DNA from: Zygaena filipendulae
Taxonomy: Eukaryota > Arthropoda > Insecta > Lepidoptera > Zygaenidae
NCBI GenBank assembly: GCA_907165275.2
Contig: OU015664.1
Span: 9,448,001 to 9,512,000, forward strand
Direction: 5' to 3'
Length of the DNA stretch: 64,000 nt
Positions within the stretch are counted from its first letter, which is position 1. Every line of letters starts with the position of its first letter. The position numbers and the translations under genes are program-made. This document shows, one piece after another, positions 22,138 through 34,600 of this stretch. The notes beneath the pieces are model-generated. The model was given only the letters and a program-made list of their open reading frames with translations, was not told the origin of the DNA and ran no database searches.

Positions 22138-22669
22138 TATACATCTAAAATGCTTTGTCCTGAATTTTTTTTTTTATTTTTTTATTAACTGATTGGTCAG
22201 ACATTTGTCCATAATCTCGCCTGATTGTAAGCGTAGATATGAACTAAGGTGTTACACGTCTGCCAATTAAGTACCTGTTCACTCTGCTCTTGAAGAGGTC
22301 CAAATGGTAGTTTGGGGGAAACACAGACTCCGGCAGGTCGTTCCAATCCCTAGCGGTACGCATAATGAAAGACGAAGCAAATCGTTTCGTGCGGATAGGT
22401 GGAATATCTACCGTATAGGGATGGAAGCCCGCCGTTGCTCTGGTAGTTCGCATTTTGAATGACTGATGGATCAGCGCATAGCCTTAACCGCTGATTGTAG
22501 AGACTTGAAACTTAGAGGGTGTGTTCTTTGTATGACGTACGCATCCGATAAGAAAGGATTTTTGAAAATTCATCCCCTAAGGGGATGAAAAGGGGTTGCA
22601 AAGTTTATATGGAACAATTCCGCGGCAACTTCGACATTATCGCGGGTGAAACCGCGCGGGACAGCTAGT
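22138..22669 (-). repeat. Family A variant A3 split by a truncated LINE
   Basis: 22138-22164 (TACATCTAAAATGCTTTGTC) and 22456-22669 (to GCGCGGGACAGCTAGTA) are the two halves. The LINE at 22165-22455 lies between. Confidence 0.7.
22165..22455 (-). pseudogene. 5'-truncated LINE: RT C-terminus and 3' UTR
   Basis: The minus strand encodes 69 residues ([49 protein letters not shown]), the typical C-terminal end of a CR1/Jockey-type reverse transcriptase. An 80-nt 3' UTR and a poly(A) (T run at 22165-22180 on the plus strand) follow. It inserted inside an older family A copy, whose two halves flank it; TGAAT occurs at both junctions and may be the target duplication. Confidence 0.7.
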
Positions 22670-23343
22670 AAATAATATAATGTATTTTTCTCCAAAACTA
22701 AAGATAATGCTTGTATACAATACATATTTAATATACATACTATGTCGAGCTAATAAAACCATGAACAAAAGGAGCATCGTCGTAGTAAGATGTGAGAAAA
22801 AAATGTATCGCATTTTAATCTTCACACCACGTTTTTATCAGGGAAATGTAAATCGCTTCGTTGATTCTCGTTGTGAGTACGTGACCTTATAATGCGCTGA
22901 GCTTTTCCATGTAAAGTATCTACCTACCAATGCTTTATAAAGATTACATCCGTGTACCCTTTTGGATGCACGGATCTATCTTATTTTTTAGTTAAATACG
23001 ATGTTTTATTGCACTTTAAAAAGATGTTAGCTTTTTACATGGATATCGGTGAAACGGTGGATGTGTTGTTTTCAAGAATAGTTTCAAGAATTTATGAGAA
23101 ATAAGTAGTCTTTTCTTTTGAGATAGGTACCTGCTGACTATAAATTATATTGCGAGTGGTTTTTAAGCATATGATTGATATAATTATGATACTTTTATAG
23201 CGAATTTGGGTGAAAGTTTTTAACGAAAATAAGATTCTAATACAAAGGGGTTCCGTTTCTATTAGGTATATTATGTTAATTGTAAATTGTAAGTTGAAAG
23301 TGTTCCCGCGGTAATAAGTACCGAAAATATATTATTATTAGAT

Positions 23344-23579
23344 ACTAGTTGTTCCCCGTGGTTTCACCCGCGGTAATTTTGCAGTTCCCACGGGAATTCT
23401 GGAATAAAAAGTACTATGTCCTCCTCTGTATCTCTGCCAACAATCACCACGATCCGATCACCACGAAAATTTGCATACGCACACTTTGCATACGCAAAGT
23501 TTCGTAGTGATCGGTTGAGCCGTTGAGCCGTGAAAGCGGAACAAACAAACTCACTTTCACGTGTATTATAGTAAGGATT
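23344..23579 (+). repeat. Family A copy with internal duplication
   Basis: ACTAGTTGTTCCCCGTGGTT start. The middle repeats GATCCGATCACCACG and the GCATACGCA words, then ends TTTCACGTGTATTATAGTAAG. Confidence 0.65.
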
Positions 23580-24044
23580 TACTGTGAAACTGTAATTTGG
23601 CAGGTGTCTAGGTTGATTATACATGTAAGCAAAGATATTGAAAGAGAATAGATTGACAATACGCTCGGCCGCTAAGCTTTCCCCTTGAACCACGCAGCGG
23701 TCAAACGATCTCATGCTAACAAAATGCCGTTGGCTAGCAGAGACTATTGTCTATAGATACCACTTGACGGAAAGCGATGTGATTGGCTATTTGAAATGTA
23801 CTTTGTGGTGACTGGTATTTGATTGCGTCGCAACGATGTGATTGGTTTTTATTTTGATCATTCCCCCCGCAAAAATTGGTCGACGTGGATTGCAAAGTAA
23901 AATTTTGTATTGTTCGTCTATTCTCTTATAATGTCTTGCGTGTAAGATAAGTCAGCCAAAAAACTAATTTCCCGGAGCTCCCGTGGGAACTAACAAATTA
24001 ACTAACGCGGGTGGGAATATTAGTTAGGTATTTTAAAAGTAAAT

Positions 24045-24373
24045 GGGGATGTGGATTACTTTTGAAAATCAAAATGCTAATTAGTCCGTCAGTTAGAAAA
24101 TAAAAAAAAAACAATAGACCCGTATTTTTTGCTTTTTCAAATAAATTAAAATATACAGAGATAAAACACATTAAAGTTTAGGGTGAGGGGGTCGTGACGT
24201 CAACCGCTAAAACCGCCATACAAACTGTCAGAATAGTGACGTCACGCGAAATTTCAACTCAATATAATATCGCCGTTATTTTTTGATTACGTAAAAAAAA
24301 AGAAAAAATACGTGTCCAATATTTTTAAAAATCTACAAGATGGACTAAAAAATAAAAATTTGTCAACATGCCC
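24045..24373 (+). mobile_element. MITE B, full copy
   Basis: 329 bp from GGGGATGTGGATTAC to GTCAACATGCCC. Central TGACGTCA at about 24197 and 24239. Confidence 0.8.
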
Positions 24374-25183
24374 GTTGCTTATACACATGAGTGTCTAAAT
24401 ACGCATCACCCGTCCTTGGGAGTAGGCGGGTAGGCACCTACTTACTGTTAAAATGAATTTCTCAACATCACAAGCCCTTATGATGTTTCCCACTCGTTCA
24501 AAATGGAAATCCTCTCGAGTCCCCCTCGGAAAACATTAATCCTTTGAGAACATTGTTTTTCATGCTCCTTTAGAGATAAGCTCCAGCTTAGATTGAAATG
24601 TTTTTAATAAAACGCCGCATAAAATGGAAGCTTTTCGATGCCAATTAAAATGAGAAGAGAAATAAAGAAAATAATTATGTTTACAATATTTCAGCAGCAT
24701 CACACAAGGAAATGGTGGAGAAAAGGTAAATATATAACATACTAGCTGTGCCCCGTGGTTTTATCCGTGTGAGCAAAGATCTTAAAAGATAATTATTTTA
24801 TTGCGTGTGCCAAATTTTAGTTTTTATACATATAGGTACATAGATAACTAATATACACAGACTTTTTATAAACAAAATGTGTTAAAAACGGCAATTTTAA
24901 TCAGTTTATAATGAAACGTTTTTATATACAAGATTGCAGATTGATTGATTGATTGATTGATTGCCTTTCGGCAGAGCATGCAAGACATATTATCTATGTC
25001 TCTTTAGATTAGGCACTGTTGATGTTTGTTTCTTTTTCTTGTGTGTTGTGCTGAAATAAATGTATTTTCTTCTTCTTCTTCAATACTCCAGAGTTGGCCG
25101 TAGCCAAAAATTTGGTTTATTCACATAACGGTCCTTTCAAATCCAAAAGAGGTTATTTGCAAACAATGCAACAGAGGGAGTAT

Positions 25184-25400
25184 TATATAACTTTTACTTC
25201 TATCATTTTTTAATTGCAAAAAAAATATGGCGTTTTTGCGATTACAATGCACGTTTTGCACGTTTTGACACATACAATATCTAGCAATCATCCAAAATAA
25301 ATATGTTTCAAAAGTTGAAGCTGCTTAAAAATTATTAATTAATGTTAAAATCGCTATTATTTATTGAAACTGAAATATGATAGCAACAGAAGTTACATAA
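25184..25400 (-). mobile_element. MITE I, copy 1
   Basis: About 217 bp with roughly 20-bp inverted ends (TATATAACTTTTACTTCTAT and, from the right, TATGTAACTTCTGTTGCTAT). Interior shares ACAATATCTAGCAATCA and CCAAAATAAATAT with the copy at 35890. Confidence 0.7.
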
Positions 25401-28307
25401 TTGCCCACGGGTCACCAACTTGGCAATTATGAAAACTTTATCTGTGTCAGAAATAGACTGTACACTGTACAGCCTTGAAAATGCCACACGTAACTCTATT
25501 CATATTTGATCTATTGAAATACGGCGCCAATATAACGTTGTGTCTCACAGAATAAATACATATCACGTGAGAAAAATAGACACCGTTACAGCTACAAAAC
25601 TTTTCAACGAATATCTCTTATCTCATACCGTTTTAATGCCAACGCTGTGATGGTTGCGTGTTTTCAATTTCATGAATGAGTTATGAATCGCCCAAAAAGT
25701 CGTTATCCAGCAATACCGTCCAAAAACTATTCGAACATTTCTAACGGGACAACGTTATAATTTCAAACTGTATTTCCGCAAGAGCGATCCGTCTCATTTT
25801 ATGACGATAATATTTCAACAAAATTGATATTCGCATTCAAGGTCAAGGCCACTTCGCGCGATTTATCTCCAGCCTTCATACAGCGGTATAAGGTTAAATT
25901 ATTATTTTTATCATACGATTTCTACCCCTGTTCGGTACCTGCTTTGCGCAGAGGTATTTTTACCTGGCCGCTAACAAATTTAGTGATGGAAGTTTGAATT
26001 TTTTTTTTCCACCCTCAAAATACCCAGAATATCCCACGTGTGCTCATCTACTTACCAACCTTTTGTGAAGTGTAGAACTACCTGAGTTATATGTCATTGT
26101 CCAATTTCGGTTGACAAAGAGAAAACAATGTTTTGTGTGACCGTTGTGTGTGATGCACGCCTTTTTAGAAAATTGAATTTCTTTACTCTGGAATAAAATG
26201 TGAGATTCTCCAAATTGTAGCAATACTGAGAATGACCAATTTGATACAACGTTCAATGTTGGTTTGTGACAATTGCGTATAGATACATAGGTACAAGGAT
26301 AGAATTGTGTGTAGAGTAGGTATACGTACCTATAAGTATATTATCAGCTGACCTCGTAGAAAAAGCATAAACATGGTAAAGTTTTATTATAAAACTCTTG
26401 ATAAGTTCGGATTTAAATCTACTTTCTTATAACTACGTTCTAATCTAACCAGAGAATCTAAGGTGAACCAGTGAATTACCATAAAACTTTAATTTAAATA
26501 ATCTATTTACTTGTCAATTATCATAACGGGATATAATGTTATTGATACTTTAATATTATAAAGCTCAACCGTTTTTTTGTGAGGTTCTTAGGTAGTTTGC
26601 TTGAACGCGCTAATCTCAGGAACTTCCGAAGTGAAAAGTTATTTTTGTATTGTAGAGTATAGTAAATTTATCGAGGAAAGCTTTAGCTATATAATTATCA
26701 TCACGCTACGATTAATAGGAGCGAAGCATCAAATTAGCGTGGGTGAAACCGCGGGACACAGCTACTGACTGAATAAATGTAGTGGCCCCGAGAGTCTCGA
26801 ATGGATTATGGACATTTGGATCACGTAATCGGATTGAAGATCGGACAAAAGCAAAGTATATTTTGTGAACAAGCTATATACTTGACTACATGCAGCTTAT
26901 TTAATGTTATGTGATAGTGTGATCGAAGATTGTGAACAAACCTAGCCTGGAATGGGCATTGGCTTCCAAGTGAGACTGTCGGAACACACCTTTAGGTGCT
27001 AGCAGGCGACAAATTTTAAACCTGAAAGTGGTAGCTAGTCAGCCGTGCACTAGAAATGGTATCCCCATTAGTTTTCCTCCACTCACTCTACTCTTTTCCT
27101 CGAGTTTAGTTTGAACCTTCGCCTTACAACGTATGATTCCAAAGCACTAACCACTGAGCTTAATCTTAATGTTTGTAAAGTTTAAATGAAATTCTTAGAA
27201 TAATATTATTTATGAGAAATAATTTTAATGACGTAAAGTTGTAAAGCCAAAGCGACTCGATATTTCATAATTTACAAAATTCAATGTAAAATGACTTTAT
27301 CAGTACAGTACAGCTTATGACTGCGGGGCGGCAGTTTCCCAAACTTCTCAACAAGTTAATTTCAGGGAGTGCCCCTTAAAAGCGGAAGTTTTCACTTAAG
27401 GCAATTAGTTTCCAAAATATTCATTTACGTACCGTACTTGTGATAAATTATTATAATTCCTTTTCTGTACCCTGACAACGTGTATGCAAAATTTCATGAG
27501 ACTCCATTTGCGTTAACTTCAGAGTTCCCGCGGGAATTCCAAAATAAAAAGTACCTACCCTATATCTTTTTCTGCACTTCTGACAACGTGTGTACAAAAT
27601 TTCATGATGATCGGTTGAGTCGTTAAGACAGACAGACAGAGTTTATCTATAATATTAGTACCTAAGGGATTATCCATTGATTGTACTTCATACCAGTATA
27701 TTATGTAACTTTGTTATATTTGTTTATTTTTCTTTCAATTAATCCGTCATAATTGTTGTAATAGTTCTTTGCAATAAACTGCTCGTATATGTTTATTCAT
27801 AAATTACAGTGTTCTTTCGAACTTGTTTTCCATTTTGAAATAATATTTCGTAACTTGACATGCAGGCACCGGATGTTGAGCTCGTTGCCAACTTCATGCG
27901 CGTCACTTCCGTCGACTGCTAATATTTTACTGTCAACGCGCCAAAAGAAATATGACTTGAAAACCTATTATATGTATTGTTTTTTTCTTTCTTAAAGATA
28001 AGGCTGTAACTCCGTGTTGACGGGAAATGGTAGATATTTTTTTTTCATTTTACAAATGGTGTCTTCAGTCACGCAAATTGTATATTCATATTAAGCATAT
28101 TAAAAACGTTCACGGTTTTAATTAGCGTACACCCCGTACTACAAAAAATTGTATAAATTAACTACCTACTTCGGAGAACAAGTTGAAACTTGTCATGCCT
28201 GCAACGTGCACCCGGACAGGAGACGTATAACGTCATTTGTGTCAGGCCGAGAACTTTTTCACCTTAACCTTCGTACAAAATGCCAACTACCTATTTGAAA
28301 ACTGTAT
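25401..28307. other. Mostly unassigned intergenic sequence
   Basis: Apart from family A scraps (26735-26766, 27468-27660), I see no gene, repeat or RNA here. Confidence 0.3.
27468..27660 (+). repeat. Family A fragments
   Basis: A short piece (CTGACAACGTGTATGCAAAA) and a longer one (TTCCCGCGGGAATTCCAAAA to TATAATATTAGTACCTA). Confidence 0.6.
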
Positions 28308-28311
28308 AATT

Positions 28312-28546
28312 GGATATAAATAAGCAATAGTGTGTTAACCCACATTGGAGAAATTTTGAGTAAATCGTGTTTTTAAATCATATCGTCATTTTGTTACAGC
28401 ATTTTTTTAAGTTTAAATGTTTTTTGGTATTTAAACAATGTAATAAGGTAAACAAATAATAAAAAAACGTTCTACAACTCTCAATAAAGCATTTTGAATC
28501 AATAACTTAATATTGTGGGTTAACATGTTACTGCTTATCTGCGTCC
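28312..28546 (+). mobile_element. MITE C, copy 2
   Basis: 235 bp, same ends as the copy at 5580. Target duplication AATT at 28308-28311 and 28547-28550. Confidence 0.85.
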
Positions 28547-28967
28547 AATTAATCAAATTGTCTGCGACATACAATACATGTTATTATCATCTTTACAATT
28601 TTTAAAAGAGAAAAGATTTTCTTTTTGTACTTATGTTTGTTTACAATGGACAAACTTAAAAACTTTAAAAATGTCTTCACTTATGGAAGCTACAGTGTTC
28701 CTGAGTGACATAGGGTACTTAATACTTATTATTTCAGAATTTCCATGTAAATTTCGAAATTAACGGGAGCAACACCTTGACAGATCGACCAGCACTATAC
28801 ATATAGGTACCTACCTAAAGAAATAAGTGGAATACCATTTAATATAATATAAAGTAAATCCCAATGAAATGCATAAAAATCAAGCTGACATCAGCAAGGC
28901 AAAGTAGGTATATAAGGCTGTAATGTTTACCTACTTGATTAAACTGATTATAGTAATAATATTGTAC

Positions 28968-29110
28968 TGTTGGGAGACTCGGCTTGGAAAGCGGCAACAC
29001 TACGGGCAGCGCCATGACAGCGGTCGGCGCGTGAGACGGAACTACGGAACGGAAGTAGTCGCTGTGTGGAAGTCATCCCGTCGCATCGTCGTTCATCGAT
29101 AAGTGTCGTT
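28968..29110. other. GC-rich island of unknown nature
   Basis: TGTTGGGAGACTCGGCTTGG then CGGGCAGCGCCATGACAGCG and CGGTCGGCGCGTGAG. It stands out from its AT-rich surroundings. It may be a promoter or 5' UTR, or a solo LTR (TGTTGGGA start); no matching end or target duplication was found. Confidence 0.25.
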
Positions 29111-29458
29111 ATATCGAAAGTTTATCAATTTTGTCTGTTTTTATAATTTATTTAGAAATTGAAGAAAGCTTACCTAAAAGTACTAATAAAACTAGTAAAT
29201 GGATGTGACACGGTACTCCGAAGTTACGAGTGGGCACTCACCTACGTTGTGCCTATTCGCGAGGCGTTGCAATGTTTTCTCAGGTCAAATGAAAGAGCTT
29301 TAGGAAAATATCGGAAGGCACAAAATTGTCTACGATACACTACAGTCAGTGACAAAAAGTCATAGATAAGAAATTCTTCTTTTAAAAACCCGGAGCCGTA
29401 AATACTTTTAGTGATTTATCAAAGTATAATTTCAGACTTAGTTCTGTAATTATTATTT

Positions 29459-29600
29459 ACTAGCTGTTCCCTACGGTTTTACCCACGTTAGTTTTAGAGA
29501 TCCCATTGGAATTCTGAAATAAAATGTAACCTATCTCCTTTTCTGTACTTACCTCTGACAACGTGTATCCAAACTTCATATAATAAACAAATAAACTCAA
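29459..29600 (+). repeat. Family A copy
   Basis: ACTAGCTGTTCCCTACGGTT to TCTGACAACGTGTATCC; 3' end worn. Confidence 0.6.
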
Positions 29601-29863
29601 ATTTGCATTAATGAATTAATTATTAACAGTTCTTTATTATTTAGATTCTGTTTATCATTATTTTAGTCCCGAATTCTTGATGAGTCTAAATGTTTTCTGT
29701 TTGAATTACCCTTTTTAAAGTACCCTATAATATGTCAACAATATTGCTATTTTTTAAATGAGTTCATTAGCTTTTGTGTTTATTCGTTACCTACAAAAAA
29801 ACTTAAAACTAAATTTTTTCCCTTTATTAGTATAGATATAGACTAGCTATAGGAAGGTTCTAC

Positions 29864-30004
29864 TTTTTTTTTTTTTTATTAACTGATTGGTCAGACATTT
29901 GTCCATAATCTTGCCTGATTGTAAGCGTAGATATGAACTAATGTGTTACACGTCTGCCAATTAAGTACCTGTTCACTCTGCTCTTGAAGAGGTTCAAATG
30001 GTAC
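29864..30004 (-). pseudogene. Second, shorter copy of the same truncated LINE
   Basis: Nearly identical to the 3' end of the copy at 22165-22455. The last 20 codons ([17 protein letters not shown], stop) and the 3' UTR are kept, then poly(A) (T run on the plus strand). Being 5'-truncated at different points, the two copies show target-primed insertion by one active family. Confidence 0.7.
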
Positions 30005-30469
30005 CCTGAGATTAAAGTTCGCGACCGAAAAGTTCCCCACCGAAGATTGGTCAACAGTATTTCTGCTACCGTTGTTGGGTTGGTCACCATATTTGGTTAG
30101 TATATACTCTCCCGTAGTTTGCACATTATTGACATCGTGCGGGGTCGGTGCCTACTGGTCACTGATATTGCGTCGCCAACATATCCTTTGGGCAACGAAG
30201 GGCGACCGAAACCTTTTCGATCTGATTGACTTCTCTCCGTGTAGCATTAGGTACTAGGTAGCTGTTCGTTTGATACGAGATGCGCGATTTTCATTTATGT
30301 AACAATATAAACAGGCGTTCTCCTTTAAGTTTGGTCGTGGGTGCCATTAAATGGGGCAATCAGCATCCCACACGCCTCATTCGCGGGGCGCATTCTCCAA
30401 GGCTCTGAAAACGGGACATCCTACTTCTCGCGAATCAGTTGGCCCTATTCACGATGCAAATTATTATTT

Positions 30470-30671
30470 ACTGACTGTGCCCCGCGGTTTCACCCGCGGT
30501 AATTTCGGAGTTCCCGCGGGAATTCCGGGATAAAAAGTACCTTATGTCCTTCTCTGTACCCCTGACCTGACCCCCCTGACCCTGCATACCAAATTTCATC
30601 TAAATCCGTTCAGCCGTTTTTGTAACAAACATTCAAACATCCACACTTTCACATTATAATATTAGTAGGAT
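30470..30671 (+). repeat. Family A copy
   Basis: ACTGACTGTGCCCCGCGGTT to ATTATAATATTAGTAGGAT. Close to the apparent consensus. Confidence 0.72.
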
Positions 30672-31082
30672 CATTGTGATAATGTCTAAAAGAAATATTC
30701 CTTCACAAAGCTTGGAAATACCAACAAAATTCGGCAAATTTTGTCGGAAACTGTACGAAGCGTTGAATAACAAATGCTGACTCACTATAGAATTATACCA
30801 TCAGCCTATCTCACCGTGTGTGCTTCAAAATGCAAAATAGTAACCTTTTCGGGCATGTTTCGAATATAATACAGGTTTTCTCAATAGACGCGTAGATACT
30901 TACGAGAAAACGGATTTACGTTTATCTGTAGTTTGTCGTTTATGTGAAAAACGTAGGTGAGTTATACCTGCACATTCAAATGTATATTATGTTAAATCCT
31001 TAGATACTAATAATAAAAATGACGATAATATGAGTTTGTTCATTTGTTGTTATATCCATGACTACCCAAACACTTCCTAACT

Positions 31083-31266
31083 AATCCTTACTAATATTAT
31101 ACGACAGTGAGTTTGTTTGTTTGTTAGACTTTCACGCCTTAACGGCTCGACTGATCATCATAAAGCATGCACGTTACAGAAAAGGATATAAGGTAATTTT
31201 TATCCCGGAATTCCCATAACGGGAACTCCGAAATTACTGCGGGTGAATCCGCGGGGAACTGCTGGT
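31083..31266 (-). repeat. Family A copy
   Basis: ATCCTTACTAATATTATACG to CGCGGGGAACTGCTGGTA. Confidence 0.68.
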
Positions 31267-32096
31267 ATTCGGTATGAATATGAAAGTGAGTTTTTTTTTA
31301 TACGAGATACCCATTCAAACAGACAAACCGACAATCAGACAAAATTTCCATAAACGATCACAGTACCTTCAGTTACATACACATTGTTTCACCTTCTTTT
31401 CGACAAAGACACGCATTTGTATACAACCTATAGGAAGATCTATTTAGAATTAGGAAAAGGCAGAAAGTTTTTTTTACATAATGCCAATATAAGTATTGGC
31501 AACCAGCCAGTGAGCTTTCTCAACAGAATTTAATTTCCCAATTATTAGCCAAGAAAGAAAAATGTTTCTTACAAGCCTTTTACCTACATATATTTTACAA
31601 AAGTCACGTCCTTCTGCGAGTAAAATAATCTCATTTATATTTGTTTACTAAAACTTTTATTGTGCTGCTTCATGATATTTTTTTTTAATTTTCAAAGAGA
31701 TTTAGTGGATTTATGGATAATTTTAATAAAAAACTGTGGCTGCAGTATACGTTGTAACATATCTTTTTCATTCAGGATTGCCTATCTTAAATCGAAATGT
31801 TTACAAAAAAAAAATTCACAGTACATTAAGTAATTCTTAATTAGCTGCTGCGAGCTTTTTTACGCGTTCAAACAAACCGACAAACGATAAACAGACTTTT
31901 GACCGACATCACACCCTTCTATCTCCTTCACAATAACTTGTTGACGTTTCTATTTTTTCTCTTATTTCTTATTTTGTATCTTTTAAATGGAGACCAATAA
32001 ACTCGTTTTTTTTCTTCTTTCTTACCTATTTTCCAATTTTTTTTTTTACTTTTCCATTGTATAGAAACGCCAATTCTACGGCGATATTATTATAAT

Positions 32097-32350
32097 ACTA
32101 GCTGTTCCCGGCGGTTTCACCCGCGTTAATTTCAGAGATACCGTGGGAATTCCGGAATAAAAAGTAGCCTAAGTTACTCCTTATAAACCTCCTCCTAGCT
32201 ATCTTCCAGTAAAAGTCCCGTTAAAATTGGTCCGGCCGTTTTAGAGATTACCCGAAACAAACAGACAGACAGACAGACAGACAGACCGACAGACAGACAG
32301 ACTGAGAAAATTAAAAAAAAATGGATTTTTGATGTTTGTACTTACCGTAT
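32097..32350 (+). repeat. Family A2 copy with (ACAG)n
   Basis: ACTAGCTGTTCCCGGCGG start. Distinct middle (AGTCCCGTTAAAATTGGTCC) and a run of ACAGACAG units at about 32263-32302. Confidence 0.7.
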
Positions 32351-32794
32351 ATACTTTCGTATTCGTATAAATGATTGTATTCTTTATTATATATACCTAC
32401 CTACCTACTAACTTGGTCTATTTCAATAGAAAGAGAACCAGTTCGTTCGTACAATACATTCCAGTAGAAAAATATTTAAACTACAAAACAAAGTACGCGT
32501 CGTATATTGTCAAGAGAGTTTGTTCAAAAGCTAGATTTGTTATACGATCTAGAAGCTTTATGGATACCCATTCAGCAATCTAGATCTGAACCTATTGACG
32601 CGTTATAGGATCGCTCAAAAGTTATAACAAGCTCGAAGCGAGTTCGTCTAACGACACAAAGTCGTGAACAATCGCCACCAACTTCTGTATTCGATTTTTA
32701 TTTTCTCATACATAGCAATGCGATTATTATCGGAGTTTATAAAACTGTACAGTGTACATGATCTAGACAAATAAATAAAATTGAAGTGTCTCTT

Positions 32795-33058
32795 TATAAT
32801 CTCAAATTAACAGCATTTCACTAAATGCATGCGAAAGTATATTACGGTAAGTACTTACATCAAAAAAACAACTTTTAAAATTTTTCTCTGTGTGTCTGTC
32901 TGTTTGTTCCAGTTAATCTCTGAAACGGCTGGGCTGATTTTAACGGGACTTTCACTGGCAGATAGCTGATGGTATAAGGAGTAACTTAGACTACTTTTTA
33001 TCCCGAAATGCCCGCGAATCTCTGAAATTAATGCGAGTGAAACCGTGGGGCACAGCTA
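32795..33058 (-). repeat. Family A2 copy, inverted relative to 32097
   Basis: TAACAGCATTTCACTAAATG, GCGAAAGTATATTACGGTAA, TGGGGCACAGCTATA. Together with the copy at 32097 it forms an inverted pair about 445 bp apart. Confidence 0.7.
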
Positions 33059-33149
33059 TATTTTATATTCTTTCTACCTTTTTGTCTCTAAATTAAGAAA
33101 TTTGATCCCATAGGTCACCCCACCTCATCTTTTTAACCGACTTCAAAAA

Positions 33150-33270
33150 AGGAGGAGGTTCTTAATTCGACGCGTATGTTTCATGCGGTTTCCACCAATA
33201 GATAAAGTGATTCATGAGGAAGGTTTATATCTATATTTTATCCTGGAATTCCCTCGGGAACAGCTAGTAG
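33150..33270 (-). repeat. Family A variant
   Basis: GGAGGAGGTTCTTAATTCGA, CATGCGGTTTCCACCAATAG, CCTCGGGAACAGCTAGTAGG. Confidence 0.6.
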
Positions 33271-33531
33271 GTAATAACAGTGACAATAACAGAAAAACTT
33301 TGCTACAAACGACGACATCCAAAGAAACAATATCAATCAATCGAAATACAAGATACCGTCGTAGCAGTTGAATAAGGCTCAAATAATAGGTAATACACCT
33401 GGTATTCGTAAAATATAAGCCAGTAATTCGATTTTCGTATATATCTACCTAGTTGACATTCAATACAAATACCTACCTAATACGTATAGGTATTATATAT
33501 TTTCGACATTGTAATGTTTTATTATATTCAA

Positions 33532-33960
33532 TACTAGCTGTTCCCTGCGGTTTCACCTGCGTTAATTTCAGAAATCCTGCTAGAGTTCTGGGATAAAAAG
33601 TAGCCTTAGTTACTCCTTATTACATTAGCTATCTGCCAGTGAAAGTACCGTTAAAATCGGCCCAGCCGTTTCAGAGATTACCCGGGATAAACAGACAGAT
33701 AGACCGACAGACAGACAGACAGAAAACAATTTGAAAAATTTACTTTATGATGTTAGTAAGTACCGTATATACTTTCGTCTGCATTTAGTGAAAAGCTGTT
33801 AATTTTAAATTACTAAATAGACTTCAAATTTATTTATATGTCTAGACTAGCTGTTCCCCGCGGTTTCATCTACGTTAATTTCGGTGTACCCGCGGTAATT
33901 TCAAGACAAATAGTATGTTCTTTTCTGTATCGTTAACAACGACAATGAGCATGGTGACTA
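33532..33960 (+). repeat. Family A2 copy followed head to tail by a family A copy
   Basis: 33532-33845 is a full A2 (ACTAGCTGTTCCCTGCGG to ATTTATTTATATGTCTAGAC). 33846 onward is a new ACTAGCTGTTCCCCGCGG start. Confidence 0.7.
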
Positions 33961-33980
33961 AATTTGAATTAAAGATTCAA

Positions 33981-34253
33981 ATTCCGTCTTTATTAATAAA
34001 ATTATTGGACACGTATTTTTCCTTTTTAAAAAAATAACGGCGATACATTGAGTTGGAATTCCGGGTGACGACACACCTAGGTACACTTTATACTTAATCA
34101 TGACGTCGCTACCTCCCACTCCTAAACTTTAATGCATTTTATCTAAGACGTGTTTTTTCAATAATTTCAAAAAGCTCAATATACGTGTCCATAATTTTTT
34201 TACTATCTAACGGACTAAATAGAATTTAGATTTTCATACCTCGGACACTACCC
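33981..34253 (-). mobile_element. MITE B, degraded copy
   Basis: Left end lost. Central sites decayed (GTGACGACAC, ATGACGTCGC). Right end CATACCTCGGACACTACCC. Confidence 0.65.
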
Positions 34254-34600
34254 TATTTATTTATTTATTGTTTTGTTATCAGGCAACATGGGCCCATAGA
34301 TAAATACCTTACAAACTAACATACATAATATAACAAATATAAAAATATATAATAATAAAAAAATATATTATAATAGTGGTTGAGGCTTCGTTCAAAGATG
34401 TCTGAAATTGCACAGTTTAGTTTCTCGAAAGAGCACCTTAAAAAGGGTGTGCGCTTCGAAACTTAAAATCTCTTTCCCGCATGAAAAAACCTTTCGTGAT
34501 TTATAACCGAACTTATGAGCATAACAGATGTACCCAATTTAAACTTCTCGGCCTTTCAACACTTAAACCACACCTTTAGGCACCCTAAAGAGGGGAGAGG
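34254..34600 (-). repeat. Probable LINE 3' end in antisense
   Basis: The plus strand starts with TTTATTTATTTATTG, the reverse of a TAAA-type LINE tail. It continues with GGCAACATGGGCCCATAG and a moderately GC-rich block. I could not recover a convincing RT reading frame. Confidence 0.35.

Noticed and set aside
8626..25080. Short simple repeats: (CCAA)n at 8626, (GGTT)n at 6433, (GATT)n at 24940, (CTT)n at 25068
   Set aside because: Real but short microsatellites without further meaning; not listed individually.
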